From assembly GCA_963802095.1 (NCBI GenBank), contig CAWDHI010000007.1:248001-312000 (forward strand): a stretch of DNA of 64,000 nt, read 5' to 3'. Of this stretch, positions 41,568 to 50,016 are shown piece by piece; position 1 is the stretch's first letter, and each line of letters opens with the position of its first letter. Both the position numbers and the translations under genes were made by a program. Source of the stretch: CAVVEQ01 sp963802095 (lineage in GTDB: Bacteria; Chloroflexota; Anaerolineae; Anaerolineales; Anaerolineaceae). The notes beneath the pieces are model-generated. The model did no database searches. It was not told the DNA's origin and saw only the letters and a program-made list of their open reading frames with translations.

Positions 41568-42692
41568 ATGGATCTTTCCAGTCTATACAATTGGGTAACT
41601 GCAATAAACCCGCTTCAGATGGCAGGCAGCATCCTGATGATCGCCGTGGGTTGCGTCCTGATCTACCTTGCGATCGCCAAGGAATTTGAACCGGTACTTC
41701 TCCTTCCCATCGGGTTTGGCTGCATCCTCGCCAACCTGGGGATGTCGGCCTATAACGAAGGAAGCCTGTTTTATTATTTATACAAAGCTGGGATCGAAAC
41801 CGAGATCTTCCCGCTGCTGATCTTCGTTGGCGTGGGTGCTATGATCGATTTCCGCCCGCTAATCGCGCAACCCAAAATGGTGTTGCTGGGTGCGGCAGGG
41901 CAGTTCGGCATCTACGGGGTGCTGATTCTGGCTGTTTTGATCGGTTTGCCGATCAACGAGGCTGCTGCTATCGGTTCCATTGGTGCAATCGACGGGCCAA
42001 CGGCCATTTTCGTTTCCTCCAAGTTGGCACCGGACCTAATGGCCGCAATCGCCGTGGCGGCGTATTCCTACATGAGCCTGATCCCCATCATTCAGCCACC
42101 CATCATGAAGGCATTGACCACTAAAAAGGAACGGCTGGTGCGAATGGATTATTCTCCATTCCCTGTCTCCAAAAAAGTCGTAATGATGTTCCCGATTGTG
42201 GTGACAATTGTGATCAGCCTGATCGCGCCTTCCGCCGCACCGCTGATTGCCACCCTGATGCTGGGCAACCTGCTCAAGGAAAGTGGGGTTGTGGATCGGC
42301 TGAATAAAGCTGCCCAGAACGAGATCCTCAATATTTCCACGCTTTTCCTTGGGTTGTCCATTGGTGCGACGATGGTTGCGGCAAAGTTCTTGAATACGAC
42401 CACCCTGGCGATCCTGGGATTGGGGTTGCTGGCCTTTGTTCTGGATACCGTGGCGGGAACCCTCTTTGGAAAGCTGATGTGCGTTCTATCAGGTCACAAA
42501 ATCAATCCCTTGATAGGCGCCTGCGGTATTAGCGCGTTCCCGATGGCTGCGCGAATCTCTGCGAAGATGGCACAGGAGGAAGATTATGATAACTTCATCC
42601 TGATGCATGCCATGGGTTCCAATACGGCCGGTCAGTTGGGTTCTGTGTTGGCAGGGGGACTGCTAATCACCTTGGTGGCGGTAATTCATTAG
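41568..42692 (+). CDS. mmdB: Na+-translocating decarboxylase beta subunit
   Basis: 374 aa multi-pass protein that decarboxylates carboxybiotin and exports Na+. Family blocks: LLPIGFGCILANLG, FVGVGAMIDFRPLIAQP, GSIGAIDGPTAIFVSSKLAPDL (with the Na+-site Asp), AVAAYSYMSLIPIIQPPIMK, and NPLIGACGISAFPMAAR with HAMGSNTAGQLGSVLAGG at the end. It follows the carrier gene by 9 nt and ends at a hairpin terminator. The four genes suffice for a complete decarboxylase pump, fitting succinate/propionate fermentation (inference). Confidence 0.93.
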   Translation: MDLSSLYNWVTAINPLQMAGSILMIAVGCVLIYLAIAKEFEPVLLLPIGFGCILANLGMSAYNEGSLFYYLYKAGIETEIFPLLIFVGVGAMIDFRPLIAQPKMVLLGAAGQFGIYGVLILAVLIGLPINEAAAIGSIGAIDGPTAIFVSSKLAPDLMAAIAVAAYSYMSLIPIIQPPIMKALTTKKERLVRMDYSPFPVSKKVVMMFPIVVTIVISLIAPSAAPLIATLMLGNLLKESGVVDRLNKAAQNEILNISTLFLGLSIGATMVAAKFLNTTTLAILGLGLLAFVLDTVAGTLFGKLMCVLSGHKINPLIGACGISAFPMAARISAKMAQEEDYDNFILMHAMGSNTAGQLGSVLAGGLLITLVAVIH

Positions 42693-42710
42693 ACGAAAAT
42701 TAAAGAAAAA

Positions 42711-42743
42711 GAGAGCGGCTGCTTGATTGCTGCCGCTCTCTTT
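42711..42743 (+). terminator. rho-independent terminator, possibly bidirectional
   Basis: GAGAGCGGC / GCCGCTCTC around 12 nt, followed by TTT(ATATATTTT). The upstream side is A-rich (AAAGAAAAA), so the minus strand also has a T-run, and it may also end the convergent SH3 gene. Confidence 0.8.
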
Positions 42744-42767
42744 ATATATTTTGCGGAAATTTCGTGT

Positions 42768-44199
42768 CTAAGGAACCTGAATGGTGAACCAGAAGGGGCA
42801 ATTCACTTCCTGGCCAGAGGTGTTTTGGATGATGGCCCAGAGTTCGCCGTAGGATCCCGAAGTACTTGGGGCGATACCGCTCCCGGTGAGGGAAAGAGTT
42901 TGCCCGGGATTCACAGTATTGGGGATGTCGAAGACATCATATCCCTGGCTGAGACGGACGTTATTAATCGCTCCCTGGAAGGCGATATCAGCTTCCCCTT
43001 GCAGCCATGTGTTTTGGCCGGTATTCTTCAGTACCCAGGTAACCGAGAAGGGGGTTCCAGGATTAAAGGTTCCACCATCTGCGGGGGTTTGGGAAACAAG
43101 AGCACAATCTCCTGTGGAAGTGGCAGAGCTGGGGGGGTCAGTCACAGCCGCGGGAGGGGGTGGTGCATCCGCGACGGGCAGGCCGGAAGTATTGACCGCC
43201 ACCACAAAACTGGAGGAAACCCAAAGGTAACCCGCCGGGAAAAATGAGGTGGGAACCGTGAATTGGAACCAGGCACCGTCGGTGCTAATTCCAGTAGGGG
43301 TTGTTGTAGCTCCAGGAGCAGCGTTTCCGATCACAGGATAATTTGTCCCCGGGCCGGACCGCAAATTTACATAATCGGTGGTTGTGATCAGGGGTGCACC
43401 GGGAACTGGCGCTGGGGGAACGACAGTAGAAGGGGGCAACGTTCCGCCGCCGGTGACCTGAACAACCGGAACGCTATCGGTATTTGTGGTTGTTACAAAA
43501 GCAGCCGAAATCCATCCGTTGCCAGCCCCGACTTTGGTGGGGTCAATTCGGACCATCCACCACTGGTTGTCCGCGCTCTTTCCCAGCACCCAACCGGTTT
43601 GACCAGCCTGGGCAAAGCCGTAGGCAGGGTAGGTGCTGCCAGGACCGGAGCGCACCATTGTTTCCGCCAGCACAGTTGCCTGCGGATCCGATGGTCCCGG
43701 TGGGACGAGGGCGGCAGAGGGCGGAGGAGGTGGGGCAGCCACAACCGGGAGCGTTCCAGCGTTCGCGACAGTCACTGCCGAGCCAGCCACCCAGCCGATC
43801 CCGCTTGGGGGCAACCGGGACGCTGATCACAAACCATTGTTTGGTGGCATCCACACCAACAACCAGGGCAGTCGTTCCCCCGTTCATGGCTGCATAAACC
43901 ACATAATTGGTTCCTGGTCCGGAATAGATCCATGTATTGTTATTGGCCGTGGCGCTTGGTTGGCCGGCTGCTGGTTGGGGTAAAACCGCCACGGGTGCCC
44001 CATCGAAAACAGGAGGCTCAACGATTTCGGGATAGGGCGTTGGTGTGGAGGTTGGGGGTACCGCGGTCGGCGGCGGTACAGGTGTCTCTGTGCTGGGCAC
44101 TGCGGTGGGGACCGGTGTTGGCTGTGCACAGGCAACCAGCAGTAGCACAACAGCCAAAGCAATTACCCCCGTCTTAATATTTTTTTGAGTACTTTTCAT
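42768..44199 (-). pseudogene. SH3b-repeat lipoprotein with C-terminal NBR1/Ig-like domain, frameshifted
   Basis: The first frame (from ATG 44199, AAAGGAG upstream) gives a signal peptide with lipobox LLVAC, a Pro/Thr spacer and the first SH3-like repeat (TWIYSGPGTNYVVYAAMN). At ~43805, in GCCCCCAAG, the frame changes by one base. The other frame carries two more SH3 repeats (TMVRSGPGSTYPAYGFAQ, YVNLRSGPGTNYPVIGNA) and an NBR1/Ig-like end (TPFSVTWVLKNTGQNTW, then GSYGELWAII) to TAG 42768. The joined product has ~475 aa and would bind cell-wall ligands outside the membrane. One base too many in a C-run suggests an assembly error, though real inactivation is possible. Confidence 0.75.
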
Positions 44200-44339
44200 A
44201 AAATTCTCCTTTGTTAGGTTAGTACCGGATAATCCTTAGGATTTCAAAGCAATCATAAAGCAAATCACCAGTTCTTGCAGCACCTTCGTGATGATTATCG
44301 ATTAAGAAATACTTTAGAAAAATTGTGGTTCCAGAAAGA

Positions 44340-45026
44340 TCAATTCCCCCGCCCGATCTCGTTGGGATCTCCGGTATCGAGCCGGTAACCTTTATTGCGA
44401 ATTGTTATCAGGTATTTGGGATGGCGTGGATTAGCTTCCAGGATCTTACGCAACCAGGAAACATGAACATCCAAAGTGCGGGTATCCCCTGTGTAACTGG
44501 TTTCCCAAACTTTGCTGAAGAGCTCTTCCCGAGCAATGACTTCGCCGGGTTTTTCAAGGAATGCCTTCAAGAGAAGCACAAGGTGGGGTGTTAGCCTGCC
44601 CTGACGCCCTTCGCAATAGACCATGCGATGCTTGGCATCAAGTTCAATATCCCCTACGAGGATTGTATCCTTCTGGGCCATCGGAATGAACGGGCGCATC
44701 CTGTTTACTAATTTTTGCACGGTAAAAGGTAAAACAAGGACTACATCCGCTGGCACCTTCCCCTGGGGAAGGTTTTCATCATCCAGGATCAGCATGATGG
44801 GGAGCAGGGGATAGGATTCCCGGATCGCCATGCATATGCGTTTTCCACTGGTGCGCATGGAGGCTCCATCCACAATGGCGATATGGGGCTGTTCTTCCGC
44901 CAGGCGCAGCAAGGCTGCATTCCCATTGGGATAGCTCTCCACCAGGAAGCCTTTTTTAATCAGACCATGAAAAAAGGAAGGCCGATCGTTTCGTTTTCCT
45001 TCGATTAGATATATCCTGGTTTTCAT
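44340..45026 (-). CDS. OmpR/PhoB-type regulator with atypical receiver
   Basis: 228 aa. C-terminal winged-helix DNA-binding domain is clear (LTPHLVLLLKAFLEKPGEVIAREELFSKVW, DVHVSWLRKILE, LITIRNKGYRL). The N-terminal receiver keeps Asp53-like HIAIVDGASM, but the acidic pair at the start (YLIEGKRND) is altered and the conserved Lys before the last helix is missing (LVLPFTVQKL). It may work without phosphorylation. It is divergent from the TPR/PBP1-like genes across a 232-bp gap, making them candidate targets (inference). No histidine kinase adjoins it. Confidence 0.85.
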   Translation of the reverse strand: MKTRIYLIEGKRNDRPSFFHGLIKKGFLVESYPNGNAALLRLAEEQPHIAIVDGASMRTSGKRICMAIRESYPLLPIMLILDDENLPQGKVPADVVLVLPFTVQKLVNRMRPFIPMAQKDTILVGDIELDAKHRMVYCEGRQGRLTPHLVLLLKAFLEKPGEVIAREELFSKVWETSYTGDTRTLDVHVSWLRKILEANPRHPKYLITIRNKGYRLDTGDPNEIGRGN

Positions 45027-45245
45027 CTTCCTTGCCGGTGATACAGATATTATTTTATTTGCAAAAATGGTGAAAATTTACAAAATTCTAACCAGTAAAT
45101 ATCCCCCGGGGTATCGGTGCTGGCACAGGGGAAGCAGCTTGCTTGCCTGTTTTGAGAGCCTTGATTATATCTTAAATCTTAAATATTCTGAAATCAATCA
45201 TTAACATTTATTCAACCCACTCTTGCCCTCTAAAAAGTGCTGTGC

Positions 45246-45251
45246 TAAACT
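45246..45251 (+). promoter_or_regulatory. -10-like box, leaderless spacing
   Basis: TAAACT 7 nt before ATG 45259; the same hexamer lies 6 nt before ATG 17187 and 8 nt before ATG 6834. The rest of the 232-bp gap is AT-rich, and I see no other clear element in it. Confidence 0.4.
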
Positions 45252-45258
45252 CTTTTCT

Positions 45259-47055
45259 ATGGTAGCTGAAAACGATCCCCTACAACCTGTTCTGGCAGCC
45301 ATCGATAAAGGTGAAGATAACCGAGCCCGGGAAATGCTGGCAGAGCTTATCCGCAAGGAACCCAATAATCCTCGTTATTACATGTGGATGAGCACCATTG
45401 CGGAAGCCAAACGAGAACGGATTGCAGCGCTCAAAGAAGCATTACGCCTGGATCCCAATAATGCCACAATCCGCAAGGGTTTGGTTTTAATGGGAGAACT
45501 TCAGGGTGATACTCGCATCCCGTCAGCGCCAATGAAGGATCGACGGGATTGGGAAAAGGAACTCCGCCGGGAGATGACCAGCACGAAGGCTTCCCCGGTA
45601 AAAACGAAAGCAGCAACATCCACGACGCGGATCATCCTGGCTGCAGCTTCCCTCTTCGCCCTGCTGGTGATGGCTGGAACGTTGATTTTCTGGCCGAGGA
45701 ACCGCGTCGCTTCCCCGACCGGTTTCCGGATCATGGGTGCAACAGCAACTGCTTCGCTGATGCCTGCCACGGAAACGCCGCGTCCCACGTCGGTTGAGTA
45801 CCAGGCTCCTACCCCCACCAACCCCGCCCAGACACCCTTGTGGATGTTTCTGGAATCCACTTATACGCCAACGCCATACATTGCATTCACCCCTCATCCT
45901 GAATTTGAAGCATTTCAATTGGCAATGGTTGCGTATGCCAACAATGATTGGAGTGCGGCGGTGGATTATTTCCAACAGGTTATTGATACCCAGCAGGATA
46001 GCACAATCCCTGATATCCTTTATTATCAGGCTGAATCGTACCGGAACCTGGGGTATACCAAGCCGGCTCTGGATGTCTATAACCGGATAATCAAAAGTCA
46101 GCCGGGATTCGCGCCTGCATATATGGGTCGAGGTCTCACGCGAAAAATGGTAGCTCCCCGGGATTATCCAACTGTAATCAGGGAGTTGAACGAGGCGATC
46201 CGGCTGGATCCCACGCTTCTTCAGGCCTACCTTGAGGCAGCGGAGACTTATATATTTGCCGGGTTGGATGACAAGGCGGTTGATTATATCGAAGATGCAA
46301 TCGCGCTTGCGCCCGAATCGCCAAGGCCTTATTACCTGAAGGCTGTGATCGATGTGAATGACGGACAATTAGACCAAGCTTTAGTGGATGCTCAAAAATC
46401 AAACCAAATGGATATCACTTTCCTGCTAGCTTACAGGCTGATTGGTGAGATTCACCAAAAGATGGGTAATCTGGAAGAATCGATCTCCCCATTGGAGACC
46501 TACACCCAGTATATACAATCGGATTACCGACCTTATATTTGGTTGGGGTTGGCTTATGCTGAAAAGGGGAATTACCAGGACGCGATCAATGCTTTTACTA
46601 AGGCTCTTTCCCTGGAGGACGCTTTATTTGAAGCCAACCTGGGTAGGGCATTGGCATTCAACAATATTGGTGAATATCTGAATGCAGAAGAGGATTTCAA
46701 AACTACGCTAAGGATCAACCCGAAGACTTTCGAGGGACACGCCGGTTACGCCAAGTCGCTATATGGACTAGAGAGATTCGCGGACGCATATAACGAAATC
46801 AACATTGCCGATGCATATGATAAAACCCCGGAACAAAAAGCCCAAGTTTTTTACTGGAGGGCGCTCTCCCTTGAAAAATTGAACCGCCCGGAAACTGCCG
46901 CCAAGGATTGGGTGGCATTGATCGCCCTCCCGCGCGACGCTGTTCCACCTGAATGGCTTGATGAAGCCTACCAGCATCTCGCCGCAATGGGCGTCGATTC
47001 CTCCACCATCACTCCCGGGGTCACCCGCACACCAACTCACACCCCCACGCCATAA
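45259..47055 (+). CDS. membrane-anchored TPR protein
   Basis: 598 aa. A short N-terminal TPR-like pair in the cytosol (AREMLAELIRKEPNNPRYYMWMS, RIAALKEALRLDPNNATIRKG) precedes one membrane helix (IILAAASLFALLVMAGTLIFW, ~residue 137). After a Thr/Pro-rich linker come about eight extracytoplasmic TPR units (VDYFQQVIDTQ, YLNAEEDFKTTLRINPKTFEG, and others). It ends in TRTPTHTPTP. The next gene, a PBP1-like protein, starts 9 nt later, so the two are co-transcribed. Peptidoglycan-complex scaffolding is a reasonable guess. Confidence 0.75.
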   Translation: MVAENDPLQPVLAAIDKGEDNRAREMLAELIRKEPNNPRYYMWMSTIAEAKRERIAALKEALRLDPNNATIRKGLVLMGELQGDTRIPSAPMKDRRDWEKELRREMTSTKASPVKTKAATSTTRIILAAASLFALLVMAGTLIFWPRNRVASPTGFRIMGATATASLMPATETPRPTSVEYQAPTPTNPAQTPLWMFLESTYTPTPYIAFTPHPEFEAFQLAMVAYANNDWSAAVDYFQQVIDTQQDSTIPDILYYQAESYRNLGYTKPALDVYNRIIKSQPGFAPAYMGRGLTRKMVAPRDYPTVIRELNEAIRLDPTLLQAYLEAAETYIFAGLDDKAVDYIEDAIALAPESPRPYYLKAVIDVNDGQLDQALVDAQKSNQMDITFLLAYRLIGEIHQKMGNLEESISPLETYTQYIQSDYRPYIWLGLAYAEKGNYQDAINAFTKALSLEDALFEANLGRALAFNNIGEYLNAEEDFKTTLRINPKTFEGHAGYAKSLYGLERFADAYNEINIADAYDKTPEQKAQVFYWRALSLEKLNRPETAAKDWVALIALPRDAVPPEWLDEAYQHLAAMGVDSSTITPGVTRTPTHTPTP

Positions 47056-47064
47056 GGTTCACCA

Positions 47065-49935
47065 GTGGGCTCTTTTCAGACATACCAGATAATCCGCCGG
47101 AGGCGGCGCGGTTTCCGCAGCGGCGGGGGCGAGGGAAATCGGTTGCTTCCTCCCTGGGCGATCGTTTTAATTTGTATAACGATCATCATCCTGTCTGCCG
47201 CATTTGTTCAGACCGGGTGGATATTTTCCGCCTTTACCAGGGATCTCCCATCGATCGAAAAAATGACCATCTGGCTTGACCATGAAAATGGATCTATGCT
47301 GGAACCAACCCGTTTCTTTGATCGGAGCGGAAATACTCTCCTTTTCACTTTGGGTAACCCGAGAATTGACCGAAAAATGCTAGCGGTGGATCCTTCCCAA
47401 TCTGAACACTTTAGTCCCCAATTGATCCGTGCATGGGTGGGTATGCAACAGCAGGATTTTTGGAGTAGTAACGGGATCGAAGAATCTGATCTACTAAATC
47501 CTCTACCCAGAACGATTGCTGAGAAGCTGGTTGCGAATCTACTCCTTGAAAAGGAGCCCGATGGTTTGAGAAAAACAATCCGTATGCGGATGCTCGCATC
47601 ACAGGCGGTAAGCGCTTATGGCTCAAGTCAGGTGTTGGAATGGTATTTAAACAGCGCGAATTTTGGGCATCAAGCATATGGAGCAGAAAGTGCTGCCCAG
47701 CTATATTTAGGAAAATCAGCCGCCGATCTGGATTTGGTCGAGTCTGCTTTGCTGGTTGTGATCTCGGAATCCCCGGCACTTAATCCGATCGATGCACCCG
47801 GGCATATCGATGTACTCCAACAGGAGGCATTGAATCGACTTTTGCTCGCTGGTCTAATTGGCAGCGAAGAATACATCCGGCAGGCAGCATCGAAACCAGA
47901 ATTCGCGCCCCCACCTTCTGAAGAGCCATCAAATATATCCTCCTTTATTGATGTCGTTCGGAGTCAAATGGAGGAGAAGATCGGGCAGGAAACGCTGGAG
48001 AGGGGCGGTTTGAAGGTAATAACCACGCTGGATACCGAGTTGCAGTCACAGGTTCTTTGTACACTGCGAATTCAATTGGAACGAATGGAGGCGATTGATC
48101 CCCAGACGGATGTAGCTGCTGATTGCCCGGCAGGAAGATTGCTGCCCTCGCTCGGAGCGACCCTCAGTTCCAGCTACGGCAATTTACGGGCAGAAGGTGC
48201 GATCCTCGATCCGCAGACCGGAGAAGTGCTGGCAATGCTAGGGGAACTTGGAACGGATGGAAGCATCGCTCCCTCCAGTCCTCACGAACCCGGCAGTTTG
48301 CTTACCCCATTCGTGGTGACCAGCGCTTTTGCACGCGGATACGCCCCAGCCAGCCTCCTCTGGGATATCCCTGAGCAAGGTGAAGAGTCAACCGGATTTT
48401 TGCGCAACCCGGATGGTAATTTTCATGGGCCTGTGAGCCTGCGGACTGCTCTGGCTAACGATTACCTCGCCCCCATCGGCAAGATCTTTGAGGAAATCGG
48501 CGGTCAAAGCCTGGCGCAATTATGGCTTCCGTTTGGATTGGGTCGTGTGAGCCAGGCTGCTCCGAAAGCTGACATACTTGAGGAAGGAGGGGTGTTGACC
48601 CTGCTCCAGGCAGCCAGGGCATATGGCATTCTGGCGGCCGGTGGGCAAAACCATGGAGTAATCCCTGGTGACGATAAGGTTATTCAACCTAAAGTGATCC
48701 GCGCAGTAGAAGATACACAGGGATCCGTCATACCAGCTACTCCTGGGGAGGAATCTCTGCCAGTCCTAAGCGAACCGCTGGCATACCTGATCAACCATGT
48801 TCTATCTGACGAGAATGCCCGCGAGCGAAGCAAGGGTGATATAAACCCGCTTAAGATCGGGCGCCCGGCGGGTGGAAAGGCAGGGCAGACCCTGGATGGA
48901 GATTCGCTCTGGGCTGTTGGGTACACTCCCCAGCGGCTGGCCGTTGCCTGGCTTGGCCAGGATTCCAGCGAAGGCAAACAGCCACTAGAGACGCGCACAG
49001 CAACCGGGATAACCCACGCTCTGCTGCAATATGCAGTCCGCTCTTTGCCGGAGGAGGGTTGGCGGCAACCGGCAGGGGTTTCGGAAGTGAGTGTTTGCGA
49101 CCCTTCCGGAAAGCTGCCCACCCGGGATTGCCCCACGATCGTCAAGGAAGTTTTCCTGGCGGGGAGCGAGCCAACCTCCACGGATCCCATGTACCAGCGG
49201 CTGGCAGTGAACCGGGAAACTGGTCGGCTCGCCACCATTTTCACCCCTCCAGAGATGCAAGTGCAGGAAGTATTCCTTGTGATCCCAGCCGAATACCGGC
49301 CGTGGGCTGAAAAGGCTGGATTCAACCTAGCGCCAATGGAATATGACACCATCCAGGCTCCCCCGTTCAATCCTGATGTGAATATTGCCAGCCCGGCGAT
49401 CTTCGCTTACATTCGAGGGCGAACCGAGATTCTTGGGACAGCCAGGGGTGTGGATTTTGATCAATACCGGTTGGAAATTGGCCAGGGTGTGAACCCGGGT
49501 GAGTGGTTCGAAATCGGGAATGGAAAAACTACGGTGGAAAACGGTGTATTAGGCAAGTGGGATACGAGCAGCAGGGAAGGGCTCTATACTGTACGGTTGA
49601 TTGTTGTAAACAAGGACCAGGAATATCGCACGGCAGTCGTGCAGGTGGCGGTGGATAATTCCCCGCCTGTGGTCAGGGTTTCCTATCCCAAGCAGGATGA
49701 AATGATCGAACTTGATATTAACAACCTGGTCACATTAAGAGCAGAAGCTGAAGATTCCATGGGCATCAACCGGGTGGAATGGTGGCTGGATAATGTGCGC
49801 ATCGGAACTCGGGAGCAATTCCCATTTGTTCTGCCTTGGAACCCAATGACAGGTGAGCACACGCTGGTGGTGCGCGCCTTCGACCTGGCTGGGAATATGG
49901 GGGAATCGAAGCCGGTGACTTTTACTGTTGAATGA
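47065..49935 (+). CDS. PBP1-like protein with all catalytic motifs degenerated (pseudoenzyme)
   Basis: 956 aa, GTG start, one N-terminal membrane helix (WAIVLICITIIILSAAFVQTGWIF). The order of class A penicillin-binding proteins is kept: GT51 (~80-260), transpeptidase (~340-690) and a C-terminal Ig-like domain. GT51 catalytic EDxxFxxHxG is QQQDFWSSNG (127-137), GxSTITQQLxKN is LPRTIAEKLVAN and RKxxE is RKTIR. The transpeptidase SxxK is SLLT (~411-414), SxN reads DYL (~466) and KTG is KAG (~605). Scaffold motifs such as VLEWYLNSANFG and LWAVGYTP remain. It cannot be an active transglycosylase or transpeptidase by these criteria. Nine nt separate it from the TPR gene. Confidence 0.85.
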   Translation: MGSFQTYQIIRRRRRGFRSGGGEGNRLLPPWAIVLICITIIILSAAFVQTGWIFSAFTRDLPSIEKMTIWLDHENGSMLEPTRFFDRSGNTLLFTLGNPRIDRKMLAVDPSQSEHFSPQLIRAWVGMQQQDFWSSNGIEESDLLNPLPRTIAEKLVANLLLEKEPDGLRKTIRMRMLASQAVSAYGSSQVLEWYLNSANFGHQAYGAESAAQLYLGKSAADLDLVESALLVVISESPALNPIDAPGHIDVLQQEALNRLLLAGLIGSEEYIRQAASKPEFAPPPSEEPSNISSFIDVVRSQMEEKIGQETLERGGLKVITTLDTELQSQVLCTLRIQLERMEAIDPQTDVAADCPAGRLLPSLGATLSSSYGNLRAEGAILDPQTGEVLAMLGELGTDGSIAPSSPHEPGSLLTPFVVTSAFARGYAPASLLWDIPEQGEESTGFLRNPDGNFHGPVSLRTALANDYLAPIGKIFEEIGGQSLAQLWLPFGLGRVSQAAPKADILEEGGVLTLLQAARAYGILAAGGQNHGVIPGDDKVIQPKVIRAVEDTQGSVIPATPGEESLPVLSEPLAYLINHVLSDENARERSKGDINPLKIGRPAGGKAGQTLDGDSLWAVGYTPQRLAVAWLGQDSSEGKQPLETRTATGITHALLQYAVRSLPEEGWRQPAGVSEVSVCDPSGKLPTRDCPTIVKEVFLAGSEPTSTDPMYQRLAVNRETGRLATIFTPPEMQVQEVFLVIPAEYRPWAEKAGFNLAPMEYDTIQAPPFNPDVNIASPAIFAYIRGRTEILGTARGVDFDQYRLEIGQGVNPGEWFEIGNGKTTVENGVLGKWDTSSREGLYTVRLIVVNKDQEYRTAVVQVAVDNSPPVVRVSYPKQDEMIELDINNLVTLRAEAEDSMGINRVEWWLDNVRIGTREQFPFVLPWNPMTGEHTLVVRAFDLAGNMGESKPVTFTVE

Positions 49936-49978
49936 TTAGCAGGCAGGTCATTTATTTCGATTCGATTTTTCCGGATGG

Positions 49979-49984
49979 TATAAT
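49979..49984 (+). promoter_or_regulatory. -10 box of glyQS
   Basis: TATAAT 32 nt before ATG 50017. The -35 at 17 nt spacing is weak (TTCGAT). The gene also has CGGAGG as ribosome site, so it has a leader. Confidence 0.45.
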
Positions 49985-50016
49985 TCCGCATCCAGTTTCT
50001 ATTGAACGGAGGCTCC

